From contig JAHLTZ010000154.1 in NCBI GenBank assembly GCA_025786725.1, positions 1 through 21,217 on the forward strand: DNA of 21,217 nt, in the 5' to 3' direction. Shown one piece after another: positions 1 to 8,736 of this stretch. The translations under genes and the position numbers were made by a program. The notes under the pieces were generated by a model. That model searched no databases, had not been told where the DNA came from, and worked only from the letters and a program-made list of their open reading frames with translations. Origin of the DNA: Syncephalis fuscata (lineage: Eukaryota > Zoopagomycota > Zoopagomycetes > Zoopagales > Piptocephalidaceae). Each line of letters opens with the position of its first letter. Position 1 is the stretch's first letter.

Positions 1-506
1 TTGCTTATTGGCTTGAGATGAAAGCATCTGATAAATCTACTAAAAATGTTGAAATGGGAAAATACGTCGCTGGCCAAAATATTCGTAGTCATCCATATTC
101 AACTAACATGGCTACAAATCCACGGTCATTTTATGATTTAAGCAAAGACGAATGGAGTCTTGGTGTATATGATTTTGGTGAAGTTTGGGCCACAATGCTA
201 TACGAAGTTTACTGGAATCTTGCTAATAAGCTTGGATTTCAAGCAAACATATACTCCCCCGACATTACAAAAGGCAACACTCTTTTACTTCAAATTGTCA
301 TTGAGGGCCTAAAATTACAACCATGTAATCCAACTTTTGTTCAAGCTCGAAATGCCATCATTCAAGCCGAAAAGCAATTAACCGGTGGTAAGCATGCCTG
401 CGAAATCTGGCGTGGATTTGCCAAACGAGGTCTTGGTTATAATGCTAGCACTAAGAAGGGTATTAGATATCCGGATATTAATTTACCAAAAAACTGTAAG
501 CCATAG
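1..506 (+). CDS. M36 fungalysin-type metalloprotease, 3' end only (copy A)
   Basis: This is the C-terminal part of a secreted zinc metalloprotease whose 5' end lies outside the window. The frame is open from base 3 (GCT TAT TGG) and ends with TAG at 504-506. The apparent ATG at 18 is an internal methionine, as the complete copies B and C show. The visible 167 or so residues follow the third zinc ligand region, so neither HExxH nor the EGWSD glutamate is included. The fragment contains the YDFGEVWATMLYEVYW and NPTFVQAR blocks typical of the family's C-terminal helical domain. Its amino-acid sequence is identical to the end of copy C and differs from copy B in two patches: the stretch before YDFGEVW and the last 20 residues. 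It may be an intact gene; only the window edge truncates it. Confidence 0.93.
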   Translation, partial: AYWLEMKASDKSTKNVEMGKYVAGQNIRSHPYSTNMATNPRSFYDLSKDEWSLGVYDFGEVWATMLYEVYWNLANKLGFQANIYSPDITKGNTLLLQIVIEGLKLQPCNPTFVQARNAIIQAEKQLTGGKHACEIWRGFAKRGLGYNASTKKGIRYPDINLPKNCKP

Positions 507-871
507 GTATATAATGGCACATTAATAAATAAATATAGCGTTGAACTAAAAATAAATCAGTGTTTTAATATTGCTAAAATATAAGCTAGATAGTTATAAA
601 TGCTGTATTCGAGTGCTTTGAACCTATTACATCACTATCTCGTAAAAAAAGCGTTAATTCTTACTAGCGGTCACCAGAGGCATGCTCAAGTATTCCTACA
701 TGGTTTATGCCAACGGATAAACATTTTGAAGGGCTGTATGTCTAGTTTATTTTTATCTATAACAAATGGCATTAGTTTTCTACTGTATACGTTATTTAGT
801 TTGTAGTGTACTATTAGATATATTACACTTCTTGTATTGATAGTCAAAGATATTTTTTGCAAATATTAATA
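507..871 (+). repeat. 3' flank of copy A, inverted repeat of copy C 3' flank
   Basis: These 365 bases downstream of copy A are almost identical, in inverted orientation, to 5821-6186 downstream of copy C. I see one A/G substitution and one extra T in a T-run of C. The identity runs on from the coding part and stops at the sequence AAATATTAATA. A diverged version, recognisable by GTTGAACTA and AAATGCTGTATT, follows copy B at 4879-5288. The stretch holds AATAAA-type polyadenylation signals just after the stop codon (about 522-535). No gene is visible. Confidence 0.85.
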
Positions 872-1392
872 TATGTAATAAATCATAAAATTACACAAAA
901 GCAATAGTTATAAATGTATACATGCACAAAAATGAGTTACAAGGTTATAGATATTTTTGTTGATAGTAAACTAATCAGCTATATAGCTGTTTTTTGAGCA
1001 AGGAAAAGATAGCATTAATATGGTAAAAGAATGTGTAAAGTTAAATTCTCAGTGTGAGAAATAGTTAATCGCTAATATTATAATTAGTACGAAATAAATA
1101 TAATTATAATCATATATAAATATCCCTCCCACCCGACCACAAACCGGGCCAAGAAAAAAGATGCAGAACTAAAGGCAAGCATGGATACAAGATCATATAT
1201 ATATATATCTGTTTAAAGTCTTAAGACTGTTTATTTTATTTCGGTTAATAATAAAGGAAAATTGATAAAGCAAATTAACTATATGATTATAATTATATTT
1301 TTGAGTACTAAAAATTATTTTCTCTAAAAATTAAATTTTGTAAGAAAAATTACCCAATACGGCAATAGCACTGCATATAAAAATTTAAAGTC
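872..1392. other. AT-rich spacer between M36 units A and B
   Basis: Unique-looking AT-rich DNA between the end of the copy A unit and the start of the copy B upstream block. It contains a short (AT)n run near 1195-1210 and one GC-richer islet near 1125-1180. No open frame, RNA gene or recognisable mobile element is visible. Confidence 0.6.
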
Positions 1393-2222
1393 ATAGTATA
1401 CCACTGAATATCCAGCATCAGTATAATTACTAGTGGTATTTTATAGCAGATATTAAAATGGGTTTGAATGAAAAATTATACTTGATTATTGCATTGCCCA
1501 TATCAATAGAAAAGCAGATCGGCATAGTATTAAGTAAAACACGGCCTACTTCAAGTCAAGCCCATAGTGATGGTCACAGTGCTACAACCATTAGATTAGT
1601 TAGCTAGTAAAATTGTAAACATTCTTTGTAGTGTTGTACTTTTCGTGTTACAATTCAGCAAATCTAATTAGTTTAACAAGCACTCTGAGTGATCGACTGG
1701 TTTATGTACATATACACTGATCGACACTCATCTGTGAATTTATTATAACATATACTTATATGTATCTTGGTACATCAAATAGTAACGTAAACCGTTGTTT
1801 TATTCTTATTCTAATTTGCTAGCTTAATTGTCAGAATTGTTTTAGTTAAAATACATGTATCAATTTTAAAAAGTGCCATTTGTACTTCTAGTGCACATGA
1901 AATATCAACTTTAATATGCATTTTAACTATGCAATATGCAACTGTAAATAATAATGTCATTGTGCCCACAACTCAAAAATCATTACTAATTTAGTTGTGT
2001 AAGTCTTGGTATAGATAAACCAGGTTTGAATTCAAAACTGTCCGGTAGTTTGTCGCTTATTCAAATATGGAGTAGCTGATTGTTAAAGACAATCGTTTGC
2101 TAAAAAGTGTTTTGAAATTTCAAGCAGTTTGTCATTAAATCTGCTATAGGCTTCTACGTCAAGTTTCATTTCAGGCCTATATTACTAGTATAATTGAATA
2201 TTTACTGGTGGCAATTGTGATA
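1393..2222. repeat. Distal upstream block of copy B, inverted repeat arm
   Basis: This 830-bp non-coding block matches complement(8737-9567), upstream of copy C, with no difference noticed on reading. Its left border is ATAGTATACCACTG and its right border is GGCAATTGTGATA, where the two copies part abruptly. It has no long open frame. It contains an imperfect hairpin at 1687-1729 and a short palindrome TTTGAATTCAAA near 2024-2035. It lies 690 bp upstream of the protease start, beyond a proximal promoter that has diverged between B and C. Confidence 0.88.
1687..1729. repeat. Imperfect inverted repeat (hairpin) in the conserved upstream block
   Basis: GAGTGATCGA at 1687-1696 pairs with TCGACACTC at 1721-1729, giving nine base pairs with one bulged A and a loop of about 24 nt. 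The second copy lies at about 9231-9273. The function is unknown. Confidence 0.6.
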
Positions 2223-2339
2223 AAAAAACTTTAGGGTGCTTGCGATAAAAAAAATCTCAAAGTGCTTGTGATAAAGAACCATAGAGTGCTTGCAATAAAA
2301 AATCTCAAAGTACTCACAATAAGGAATTTTGAAATGCCG
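2219..2339. repeat. Degenerate tandem repeat, five units of 22-26 bp
   Basis: Five imperfect head-to-tail units lie at about 2219-2243, 2244-2269, 2270-2293, 2294-2317 and 2318-2339. Each starts GATAAA or AATAA and ends in a GTGCTTGC-like motif. The array begins exactly where identity between the upstream regions of copies B and C stops, and it is absent from the C side. Confidence 0.85.
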
Positions 2340-2703
2340 AAACATTCAATTGGGCCCAAGTTTTTAAAAAATTAAATACCATGGTATTCATAACTGAATT
2401 TCTATTTTTATTTGTTCATTTGTATGTCTCAGATGCTAAACAAGGAATGAAAAATATCAAATATTCTATTGTACCGTATAAAGCACTTGCTGTGAAACCG
2501 TCTAATTCAAGGCCTTACTAATTTAATACACATATTCTGAGGTATGACCTAGCTAACACTAGTAAATTGTGTATAGTATAGGGGTACTTGTTACAAGCCA
2601 ACAATTGGTTATACTGGATATCCAGTGTCAACCCATCGGTAGTATGTGACTATGTTCTACTGTTTTACAAGCTCAGATTTCATTGCACAGATACGGCGTT
2701 CAT

Positions 2704-2710
2704 TATAAAA
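2704..2710 (+). promoter_or_regulatory. Candidate TATA box of M36 copy B
   Basis: TATAAAA lies 204 bp before the ATG, in a short block (CATTATAAAAGCCGTGCTTG) that is kept almost unchanged at complement(8352-8358) upstream of copy C, although the surrounding promoter sequence has diverged. The conservation is visible; the promoter role is inferred. The distance implies a 5' leader of roughly 170 bases. Confidence 0.45.
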
Positions 2711-2913
2711 GCCGTGCTTGTTGAAGTATTTTTGTAAAGCATTATAACTATACACCATAAATTTTACGTTCAACATCTTAACAACTACGTGATCCACTTA
2801 CAACAACCCAACTTACGATTACGCTGTTTTTGAAATCCACTGGTTGGTTTTAAGCAGTCTTTATTTTAGTTGATCAATCTACGTATCACGACTCTTCGCT
2901 TTCTACCGTCAAC

Positions 2914-4878
2914 ATGCATATCAACCTACTTATTGCCTCGTTGATCCTGGCATCTGTTGGTGCCGTTTCATGTGACAACCAACGAGTTGAGGTTGACTCT
3001 ATTATTCCCAAGATTAACGTCGCTTCTGCAGTTCGCGATTTGTCGCCTGATCTAAGCACATACAAGCCACCAGCGTCATTCGCACCTCAAAGTGCACAAG
3101 AAGCTGCACTTGAATTTATTCGTTCCCAGCTCCACATCAAGAATGGCGAATTTATTTTGACCAACTCGCACAAGTCCGAGACCAGCGGTACCACTCATGT
3201 CTATCTTCAGCAAACCATCAAAGACATTAACGTTTCGAATGGTGTTGTGGGTATTCACGTCGACAAAGCAAACAAGATCATTGCCTATGACGACAGTTTC
3301 TTCAAGACCAACAAAGCTAATCAGTTTGTAGCTAAACCACTCAAAACATGGGATGGCCAGACTACCGGATTTGTTTCTCCCATTGATGCATTGAGTAAAC
3401 TTGCCACACACATCAAACAGCAATTCGATGCCAGCAAGGTCCAAACTGTACCACAAGCTAAATCTGCAGGTAGTGGCCAGTCATATCTGCTCGAGAATGT
3501 TGACTTTGCCACGTCTCCAGTAAAAGTGTCACAATCATACATCCAAACAAGTGCCAATGAAGTGGAACCCGCTTGGGAGTTTATGATCAAGATGCCGCTT
3601 AACAATTTCTTAGTCCATGTATCGGCAGATGGCACCAAAATACTTGCATTGAAGGATTTAATGTCTTTTGCCAGTTACAATGTTGTTAAAATTGGCAACA
3701 ACAATCCTATCGACACGCCACGCCAAATTGTCACGGATCCAGCCGACAAGATTGCATCACCAAATGGCTGGCACACACAGGGAAGCAAAAGATTTACCAC
3801 TACAGTTGGTAACAATGTATTTGCTCAGGCCAACTACAATGTTAGAAGCGCAAGAAAAGAGCACTATGATGATAATGAAGCTAATTGGAAAAACAACCCC
3901 CGTCCAGATGGCGGAAGTAGTCTAAATTTTAACTTTCCATACGATCCTAAAAAAGCACCAAAAGATAATGCCAACGCAGCTGTTACCAACCTGTTCTACG
4001 TTGCTAACAGTATACATGATATTTTCTACAAGTATGGTTTCAATGAAGCTGCTGGCAACTTCCAAGAAGACAACGGCAACAAAGGTGGCAAGGGCGGTGA
4101 CGCCGTAGCTGCTCAAGCGTTGCAAGGCTACGATTCTCCAGGCTTCCGTGGCAATGCATTTTTTACAGAATCGGTTGATGGTGAACGACCAACAATGGCA
4201 ATGTTTGGCTTTGACGAGATAAAACCAGGCCGCGACGGGGATTTCGAAAATGATATTATTTCGCATGAATATGGCCATGGCATATCTGGCCGACTAACCG
4301 GTGGCAGTGGAAAGTCCGGCTGCTTATCAGACGCCGAAGCTAAAGGCATGGGCGAAGGTTGGAGTGACTTCTTTGCTTATTGGCTTGAGATGAAAGCATC
4401 TGATAAATCTACTAAAAATGTTGAAATGGGCAAACACGTTGCTGGTCAAAATATTCGTAGCCGTCCATACTCAACTAGCACGACTGTAAATCCAAAATCA
4501 TTTAATGATTTAACTAAAGTTGGACAAAAGTTTGATGCGTATGATTTTGGCGAAGTTTGGGCCACAATGCTATACGAAGTTTACTGGAATCTTGTTAATA
4601 AGCTTGGATTTCAAGCAAACATATACTCCCCCGACATTACAAAAGGCAACACTCTTTTACTTCAAATTGTCATTGATGGCCTAAAATTACAACCATGTAA
4701 TCCAACTTTTGTTCAAGCCCGAGATGCCATCATTCAAGCCGAAAAGCAATTAACCGGTGGTAAGCACGCCTGCGAAATCTGGCGTGGATTTGCCAAACGA
4801 GGTCTTGGTCATGGTGCTAATAGTAGGGGTAGTATTAGAGTAGCAAACACCAGCTTACCACCCACTTGTAAGCCGTAG
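2914..4878 (+). CDS. Secreted M36 fungalysin metalloprotease (copy B)
   Basis: A complete, intronless 654-residue extracellular zinc endopeptidase precursor. The first 17-20 residues form a signal peptide (MHINLLIASLILAS). An FTP/PepSY-type inhibitory propeptide covers roughly residues 50-250, and the mature catalytic domain starts around 270-290. The zinc site is HEYGH at residues 451-455 (ligands H451 and H455, catalytic E452), followed by HGISGRLTGG, with the third ligand E481 in GMGEGWSD. Many fungalysins have HEYTH; here G replaces T. The ATG is supported by the signal peptide and by a 39-bp leader identical in copy C. B matches C except in patches at residues about 310-343, 467-480, 507-548 and the last 20. 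In this family such enzymes degrade host or environmental proteins outside the cell; the substrate is unknown. Confidence 0.96.
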   Translation: MHINLLIASLILASVGAVSCDNQRVEVDSIIPKINVASAVRDLSPDLSTYKPPASFAPQSAQEAALEFIRSQLHIKNGEFILTNSHKSETSGTTHVYLQQTIKDINVSNGVVGIHVDKANKIIAYDDSFFKTNKANQFVAKPLKTWDGQTTGFVSPIDALSKLATHIKQQFDASKVQTVPQAKSAGSGQSYLLENVDFATSPVKVSQSYIQTSANEVEPAWEFMIKMPLNNFLVHVSADGTKILALKDLMSFASYNVVKIGNNNPIDTPRQIVTDPADKIASPNGWHTQGSKRFTTTVGNNVFAQANYNVRSARKEHYDDNEANWKNNPRPDGGSSLNFNFPYDPKKAPKDNANAAVTNLFYVANSIHDIFYKYGFNEAAGNFQEDNGNKGGKGGDAVAAQALQGYDSPGFRGNAFFTESVDGERPTMAMFGFDEIKPGRDGDFENDIISHEYGHGISGRLTGGSGKSGCLSDAEAKGMGEGWSDFFAYWLEMKASDKSTKNVEMGKHVAGQNIRSRPYSTSTTVNPKSFNDLTKVGQKFDAYDFGEVWATMLYEVYWNLVNKLGFQANIYSPDITKGNTLLLQIVIDGLKLQPCNPTFVQARDAIIQAEKQLTGGKHACEIWRGFAKRGLGHGANSRGSIRVANTSLPPTCKP

Positions 4879-5288
4879 ACATACAATCGCATAGTAATAC
4901 ACGAATAGAGTGTTGAACTAGAAATAAATCAACATTTTAACATTCCTAAAATCTGCTTTTATATTATTAAACAAAGATCTAAGCTAATTAGTTGCAAATG
5001 CTGTATTTGAGTATTTTAAATTTAGCATATCAATAATCACTTTGTAGATATCGTGTCAATCTTTACTGATGATCATTAAAGATCGCTCAATTATCGTTTC
5101 AGGATGCTTTATGACAGCAAATAGACATGATGGCCGACTGTCCATCTAATTTATTTGTTAACTGTAACACATGCCACTGATTTTCTGCTACATACATTAT
5201 TTAGTTTGTGCCATACTATTAGATGTAATGTACTTTTTTGGTAGTTAGTCAGAAATAAAACTTTCCTTGCAAATATTAATAAACTACA
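4879..5288 (+). repeat. Diverged 3' flank of copy B
   Basis: Homologous to the flanks of A (507-871) and C (5814-6186) but with many substitutions and indels. Shared landmarks are GTTGAACTA, ATAAATCA, AAATGCTGTATT, TTATTTAGTTTGT and the terminal GCAAATATTAATAAACTA, which marks the end of the duplicated unit in B and C. An AATAAA signal lies soon after the stop codon. No gene is seen. Confidence 0.75.
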
Positions 5289-5813
5289 ATTGAGTATATT
5301 TAATACAACTACATTTACGCCATCTAATTTAACAGTAAGATTAGTGGTTTATTGGATCAATTATTTTATTGATTCCTGCTCCTGCTATTGTACTAATAAA
5401 TTTGCTAGTTTTTATTTCATTTTTACTTTTAAAACTAAAAGAATATGATTTATTAGTAAAATAACATCAGCAGAGATAAATAATAGATTAATTAAATAAA
5501 CTACTAATATTATTATTAAAATGAACAGTTTAAATGCAATTGTATTAAATATAACTAATTATAATATAATACTAATAAAAACTCTTGGTCCGATGATGAT
5601 ACTAATGTCAATGTCAAAGTTATGACAGATATTATGATAAATGTTATTAATAAACATTCTCTAATATAAAAACTTCATTCTTATAAAATAAACATTAGTG
5701 TGTTCTACCACTTTTGTATGAGTGTCTATTGTTTTTAGGTATTTTATTATTTAAGTTGTATCCAAATATTTAGTGCTGATTTAATATAATTCAACACTGC
5801 GCATATTCTCTTT
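5289..5813. other. AT-rich central spacer of the inverted repeat
   Basis: About 525 bp between the tail-to-tail units B and C. It is extremely AT-rich with many short TAAT and ATTA runs. No open frame, RNA gene or repeat partner is visible. It is the loop of the palindrome-like B/C arrangement. Confidence 0.6.
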
Positions 5814-6186
5814 AATAGTTTATTAATATTTGCAAAAAATATCTTTGACTATCAATACAAGAAGTGTAATATATCTAATAGTACACTACAAACTAAATAA
5901 CGTATACAGTAGAAAACTAATGCCATTTGTTATAGATAAAAAATAAACTAGACATACAGCCCTTCAAAATGTTTATCCGTTGGCATAAACCATGTAGGAA
6001 TACTTGAGCACGCCTCTGGTGACCGCTAGTAAGAATTAACGCTTTTTTTACGAGATAGTGATGTAATAGGTTCAAAGCACTCGAATACAGCATTTATAAC
6101 TATCTAGCTTATATTTTAGCAATATTAAAACACTGATTTATTTTTAGTTCAACGCTATATTTATTTATTAATGTGCCATTATATAC
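5814..6186 (-). repeat. 3' flank of copy C, inverted repeat of copy A flank
   Basis: Nearly identical to the complement of 507-871 next to copy A, with one substitution and one T-run length difference. The last few bases at the outer border (TAGTTTATTAATATTTGC) agree with copy B rather than with A, so the junction itself is mosaic. No gene is seen. Confidence 0.83.
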
Positions 6187-8151
6187 CTATGGCTTACAGT
6201 TTTTTGGTAAATTAATATCCGGATATCTAATACCCTTCTTAGTGCTAGCATTATAACCAAGACCTCGTTTGGCAAATCCACGCCAGATTTCGCAGGCATG
6301 CTTACCACCGGTTAATTGCTTTTCGGCTTGAATGATGGCATTTCGAGCTTGAACAAAAGTTGGATTACATGGTTGTAATTTTAGGCCCTCAATGACAATT
6401 TGAAGTAAAAGAGTGTTGCCTTTTGTAATGTCGGGGGAGTATATGTTTGCTTGAAATCCAAGCTTATTAGCAAGATTCCAGTAAACTTCGTATAGCATTG
6501 TGGCCCAAACTTCACCAAAATCATATACACCAAGACTCCATTCGTCTTTGCTTAAATCATAAAATGACCGTGGATTTGTAGCCATGTTAGTTGAATATGG
6601 ATGACTACGAATATTTTGGCCAGCGACGTATTTTCCCATTTCAACATTTTTAGTAGATTTATCAGATGCTTTCATCTCAAGCCAATAAGCAAAGAAGTCA
6701 CTCCAACCTTCGCTCATGCCTCTGGCTTCGGTATCTGACAAACAGTCGGATTTCCCACTGCCACCGGTTAGTCGACCAGATATGCCATGGCCATATTCAT
6801 GCGAAATAATATCATTTTCGAAATCCCCGTCGCGGCCTGGTTTTATCTCGTCAAAGCCAAACATTGCCATTGTTGGTCGTTCACCATCAACCGATTCTGT
6901 AAAAAATGCATTGCCACGGAAGCCTGGAGAATCGTAGCCTTGCAACGCTTGAGCAGCTACGGCGTCACCGCCCTTGCCACCTTTGTTGCCGTTGTCTTCT
7001 TGGAAGTTGCCAGCAGCTTCATTGAAACCATACTTGTAGAAAATATCATGTATACTGTTAGCAACGTAGAACAGGTTGGTAACAGCTGCGTTGGCATTGT
7101 CTTTTGGCGCTTTTTTAGGATCGTACGGAAAATCAAACTTTAGATTTTTTCCACCATCTGGACGAGTACTGTTTTTCCAGCTATCTTCATTATCATCAAT
7201 GCGATCACCTTTTGCGTTTTTAATATTATAGTTGGCCTGAGCAAATACATTGTTACCAACTGTAGTGGTAAATCTTTTGCTTCCCTGTGTGTGCCAGCCA
7301 TTTGGTGATGCAATCTTGTCGGCTGGATCCGTGACAATTTGGCGTGGCGTGTCGATAGGATTGTTGTTGCCAATTTTAACAACATTGTAACTGGCAAAAG
7401 ACATTAAATCCTTCAATGCAAGTATTTTGGTGCCATCTGCCGATACATGGACTAAGAAATTGTTAAGCGGCATCTTGATCATAAACTCCCAAGCGGGTTC
7501 CACTTCATTGGCACTTGTTTGGATGTATGATTGTGACACTTTTACTGGAGACGTGGCAAAGTCAACATTCTCGAGCAGATATGACTGGCCACTACCTGCA
7601 GATTTAGCTTGTGGTACAGTTTGGACCTTGCTGGCATCGAATTGCTGTTTGATGTGTGTGGCAAGTTTACTCAATGCATCAATGGGAGAAACAAATCCGG
7701 TAGTCTGGCCATCCCATGTTTTGAGTGGTTTAGCTACAAACTGATTAGCTTTGTTGGTCTTGAAGAAACTGTCGTCATAGGCAATGATCTTGTTTGCTTT
7801 GTCGACGTGAATACCCACAACACCATTCGAAACGTTAATGTCTTTGATGGTTTGCTGAAGATAGACATGAGTGGTACCGCTGGTCTCGGACTTGTGCGAG
7901 TTGGTCAAAATAAATTCGCCATTCTTGATGTGGAGCTGGGAACGAATAAATTCAAGTGCAGCTTCTTGTGCACTTTGAGGTGCGAATGACGCTGGTGGCT
8001 TGTATGTGCTTAGATCAGGCGACAAATCGCGAACTGCAGAAGCGACGTTAATCTTGGGAATAATAGAGTCAACCTCAACTCGTTGGTTGTCACATGAAAC
8101 GGCACCAACAGATGCCAGGATCAACGAGGCAATAAGTAGGTTGATATGCAT
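6187..8151 (-). CDS. Secreted M36 fungalysin metalloprotease (copy C)
   Basis: A complete, intronless 654-residue precursor with the same layout as copy B: signal peptide, FTP/PepSY-type propeptide, then a catalytic domain with HEYGH at 451-455 and EGWSD with E481. All zinc ligands are present. Residues 1 to about 309 are identical to copy B, and the coding DNA appears identical too. Residues 310-343 differ strongly (for example KNAKGDRIDDNEDSWK against RSARKEHYDDNEANWK). Identity then returns until about 466. From there to the end, C differs from B where B differs from A, and the overlapping part is identical to A. C is therefore a mosaic of A-like and B-like segments. It is convergent with copy B. 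Extracellular proteolysis is the expected role. Confidence 0.96.
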   Translation of the reverse strand: MHINLLIASLILASVGAVSCDNQRVEVDSIIPKINVASAVRDLSPDLSTYKPPASFAPQSAQEAALEFIRSQLHIKNGEFILTNSHKSETSGTTHVYLQQTIKDINVSNGVVGIHVDKANKIIAYDDSFFKTNKANQFVAKPLKTWDGQTTGFVSPIDALSKLATHIKQQFDASKVQTVPQAKSAGSGQSYLLENVDFATSPVKVSQSYIQTSANEVEPAWEFMIKMPLNNFLVHVSADGTKILALKDLMSFASYNVVKIGNNNPIDTPRQIVTDPADKIASPNGWHTQGSKRFTTTVGNNVFAQANYNIKNAKGDRIDDNEDSWKNSTRPDGGKNLKFDFPYDPKKAPKDNANAAVTNLFYVANSIHDIFYKYGFNEAAGNFQEDNGNKGGKGGDAVAAQALQGYDSPGFRGNAFFTESVDGERPTMAMFGFDEIKPGRDGDFENDIISHEYGHGISGRLTGGSGKSDCLSDTEARGMSEGWSDFFAYWLEMKASDKSTKNVEMGKYVAGQNIRSHPYSTNMATNPRSFYDLSKDEWSLGVYDFGEVWATMLYEVYWNLANKLGFQANIYSPDITKGNTLLLQIVIEGLKLQPCNPTFVQARNAIIQAEKQLTGGKHACEIWRGFAKRGLGYNASTKKGIRYPDINLPKNCKP

Positions 8152-8736
8152 GTTGACGGTAGAAAGCGAAGAGTCGTGATACGTAGATTAGATAAACTAA
8201 AATAAAAACTGCTTAAAACTAGTGAGTTTCAAAGACAGTATTAGTCGTAAGTTGGGTTGTCGTAGATGGATCACGTAGTTGTTAAGATGTTGAACGCAAA
8301 ATTGATGGTGTGTGGTTATAATGCTTTACAAGAACATTTAACAAGCACGGTTTTTATAATGAGTGCTGTATTTGTGTAATAAAACTTAAGCCTGTAATAC
8401 AATAAAAACATAGTCATATATAAGATAGGTTGGCAATGAATATTCGTATAACCAGTTGTTAGCCTGTAACAAATACCACTGTGCTATACACAGTTTACTG
8501 GTATTGGCTAAGTCATATTCCAAAAGCAGTGTAGTACATCAACAAGGCCTCGAATTAAGTGGTTTCACAACAGGCAATTTACACCGAACAGTAGAATATT
8601 TTAATATTTTTGTTTAATATATAAGTTATATACAAATGAACAAGTAAAGGTAAAAAAACTATTTGTAAGTGTTCTTGTAGTCGATTTTTATTAAAAGCTT
8701 GAGACCTAACTAATAGTTCAACATTTTGTAGTTCAT
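8152..8736 (-). other. Proximal upstream region of copy C, diverged from that of copy B
   Basis: Homologous to 2223-2913 but with many substitutions and indels, and without the tandem repeat found in B. Conserved islands include the 39 bases next to the start codon, the block around TATAAAA and a stretch reading CATCTTAACAACTACGTGATCCA on the coding strand, cut here as CATCTTAACAAC plus TACGTGATCCA. These islands are the best candidates for shared regulatory sites. No coding frame is seen. Confidence 0.6.
8352..8358 (-). promoter_or_regulatory. Candidate TATA box of M36 copy C
   Basis: On the minus strand this reads TATAAAA, 201 bp before the ATG at 8151, matching the element at 2704-2710 upstream of copy B. 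It sits in a conserved island within an otherwise diverged promoter. The role is inferred from position and conservation. Confidence 0.42.

Noticed and set aside
600-806. 68-codon open frame downstream of M36 copy A
   Set aside because: It lies in the duplicated 3' flank. The almost identical flank of copy C has a one-base length change in a T-run that breaks the frame, and the diverged flank of B has no equivalent. Not under coding constraint.
6060-6085. tRNA-like GGTTCAAAGC near 6070
   Set aside because: No acceptor stem, D-arm or anticodon arm can be folded around it, and it is part of the duplicated M36 3' flank.
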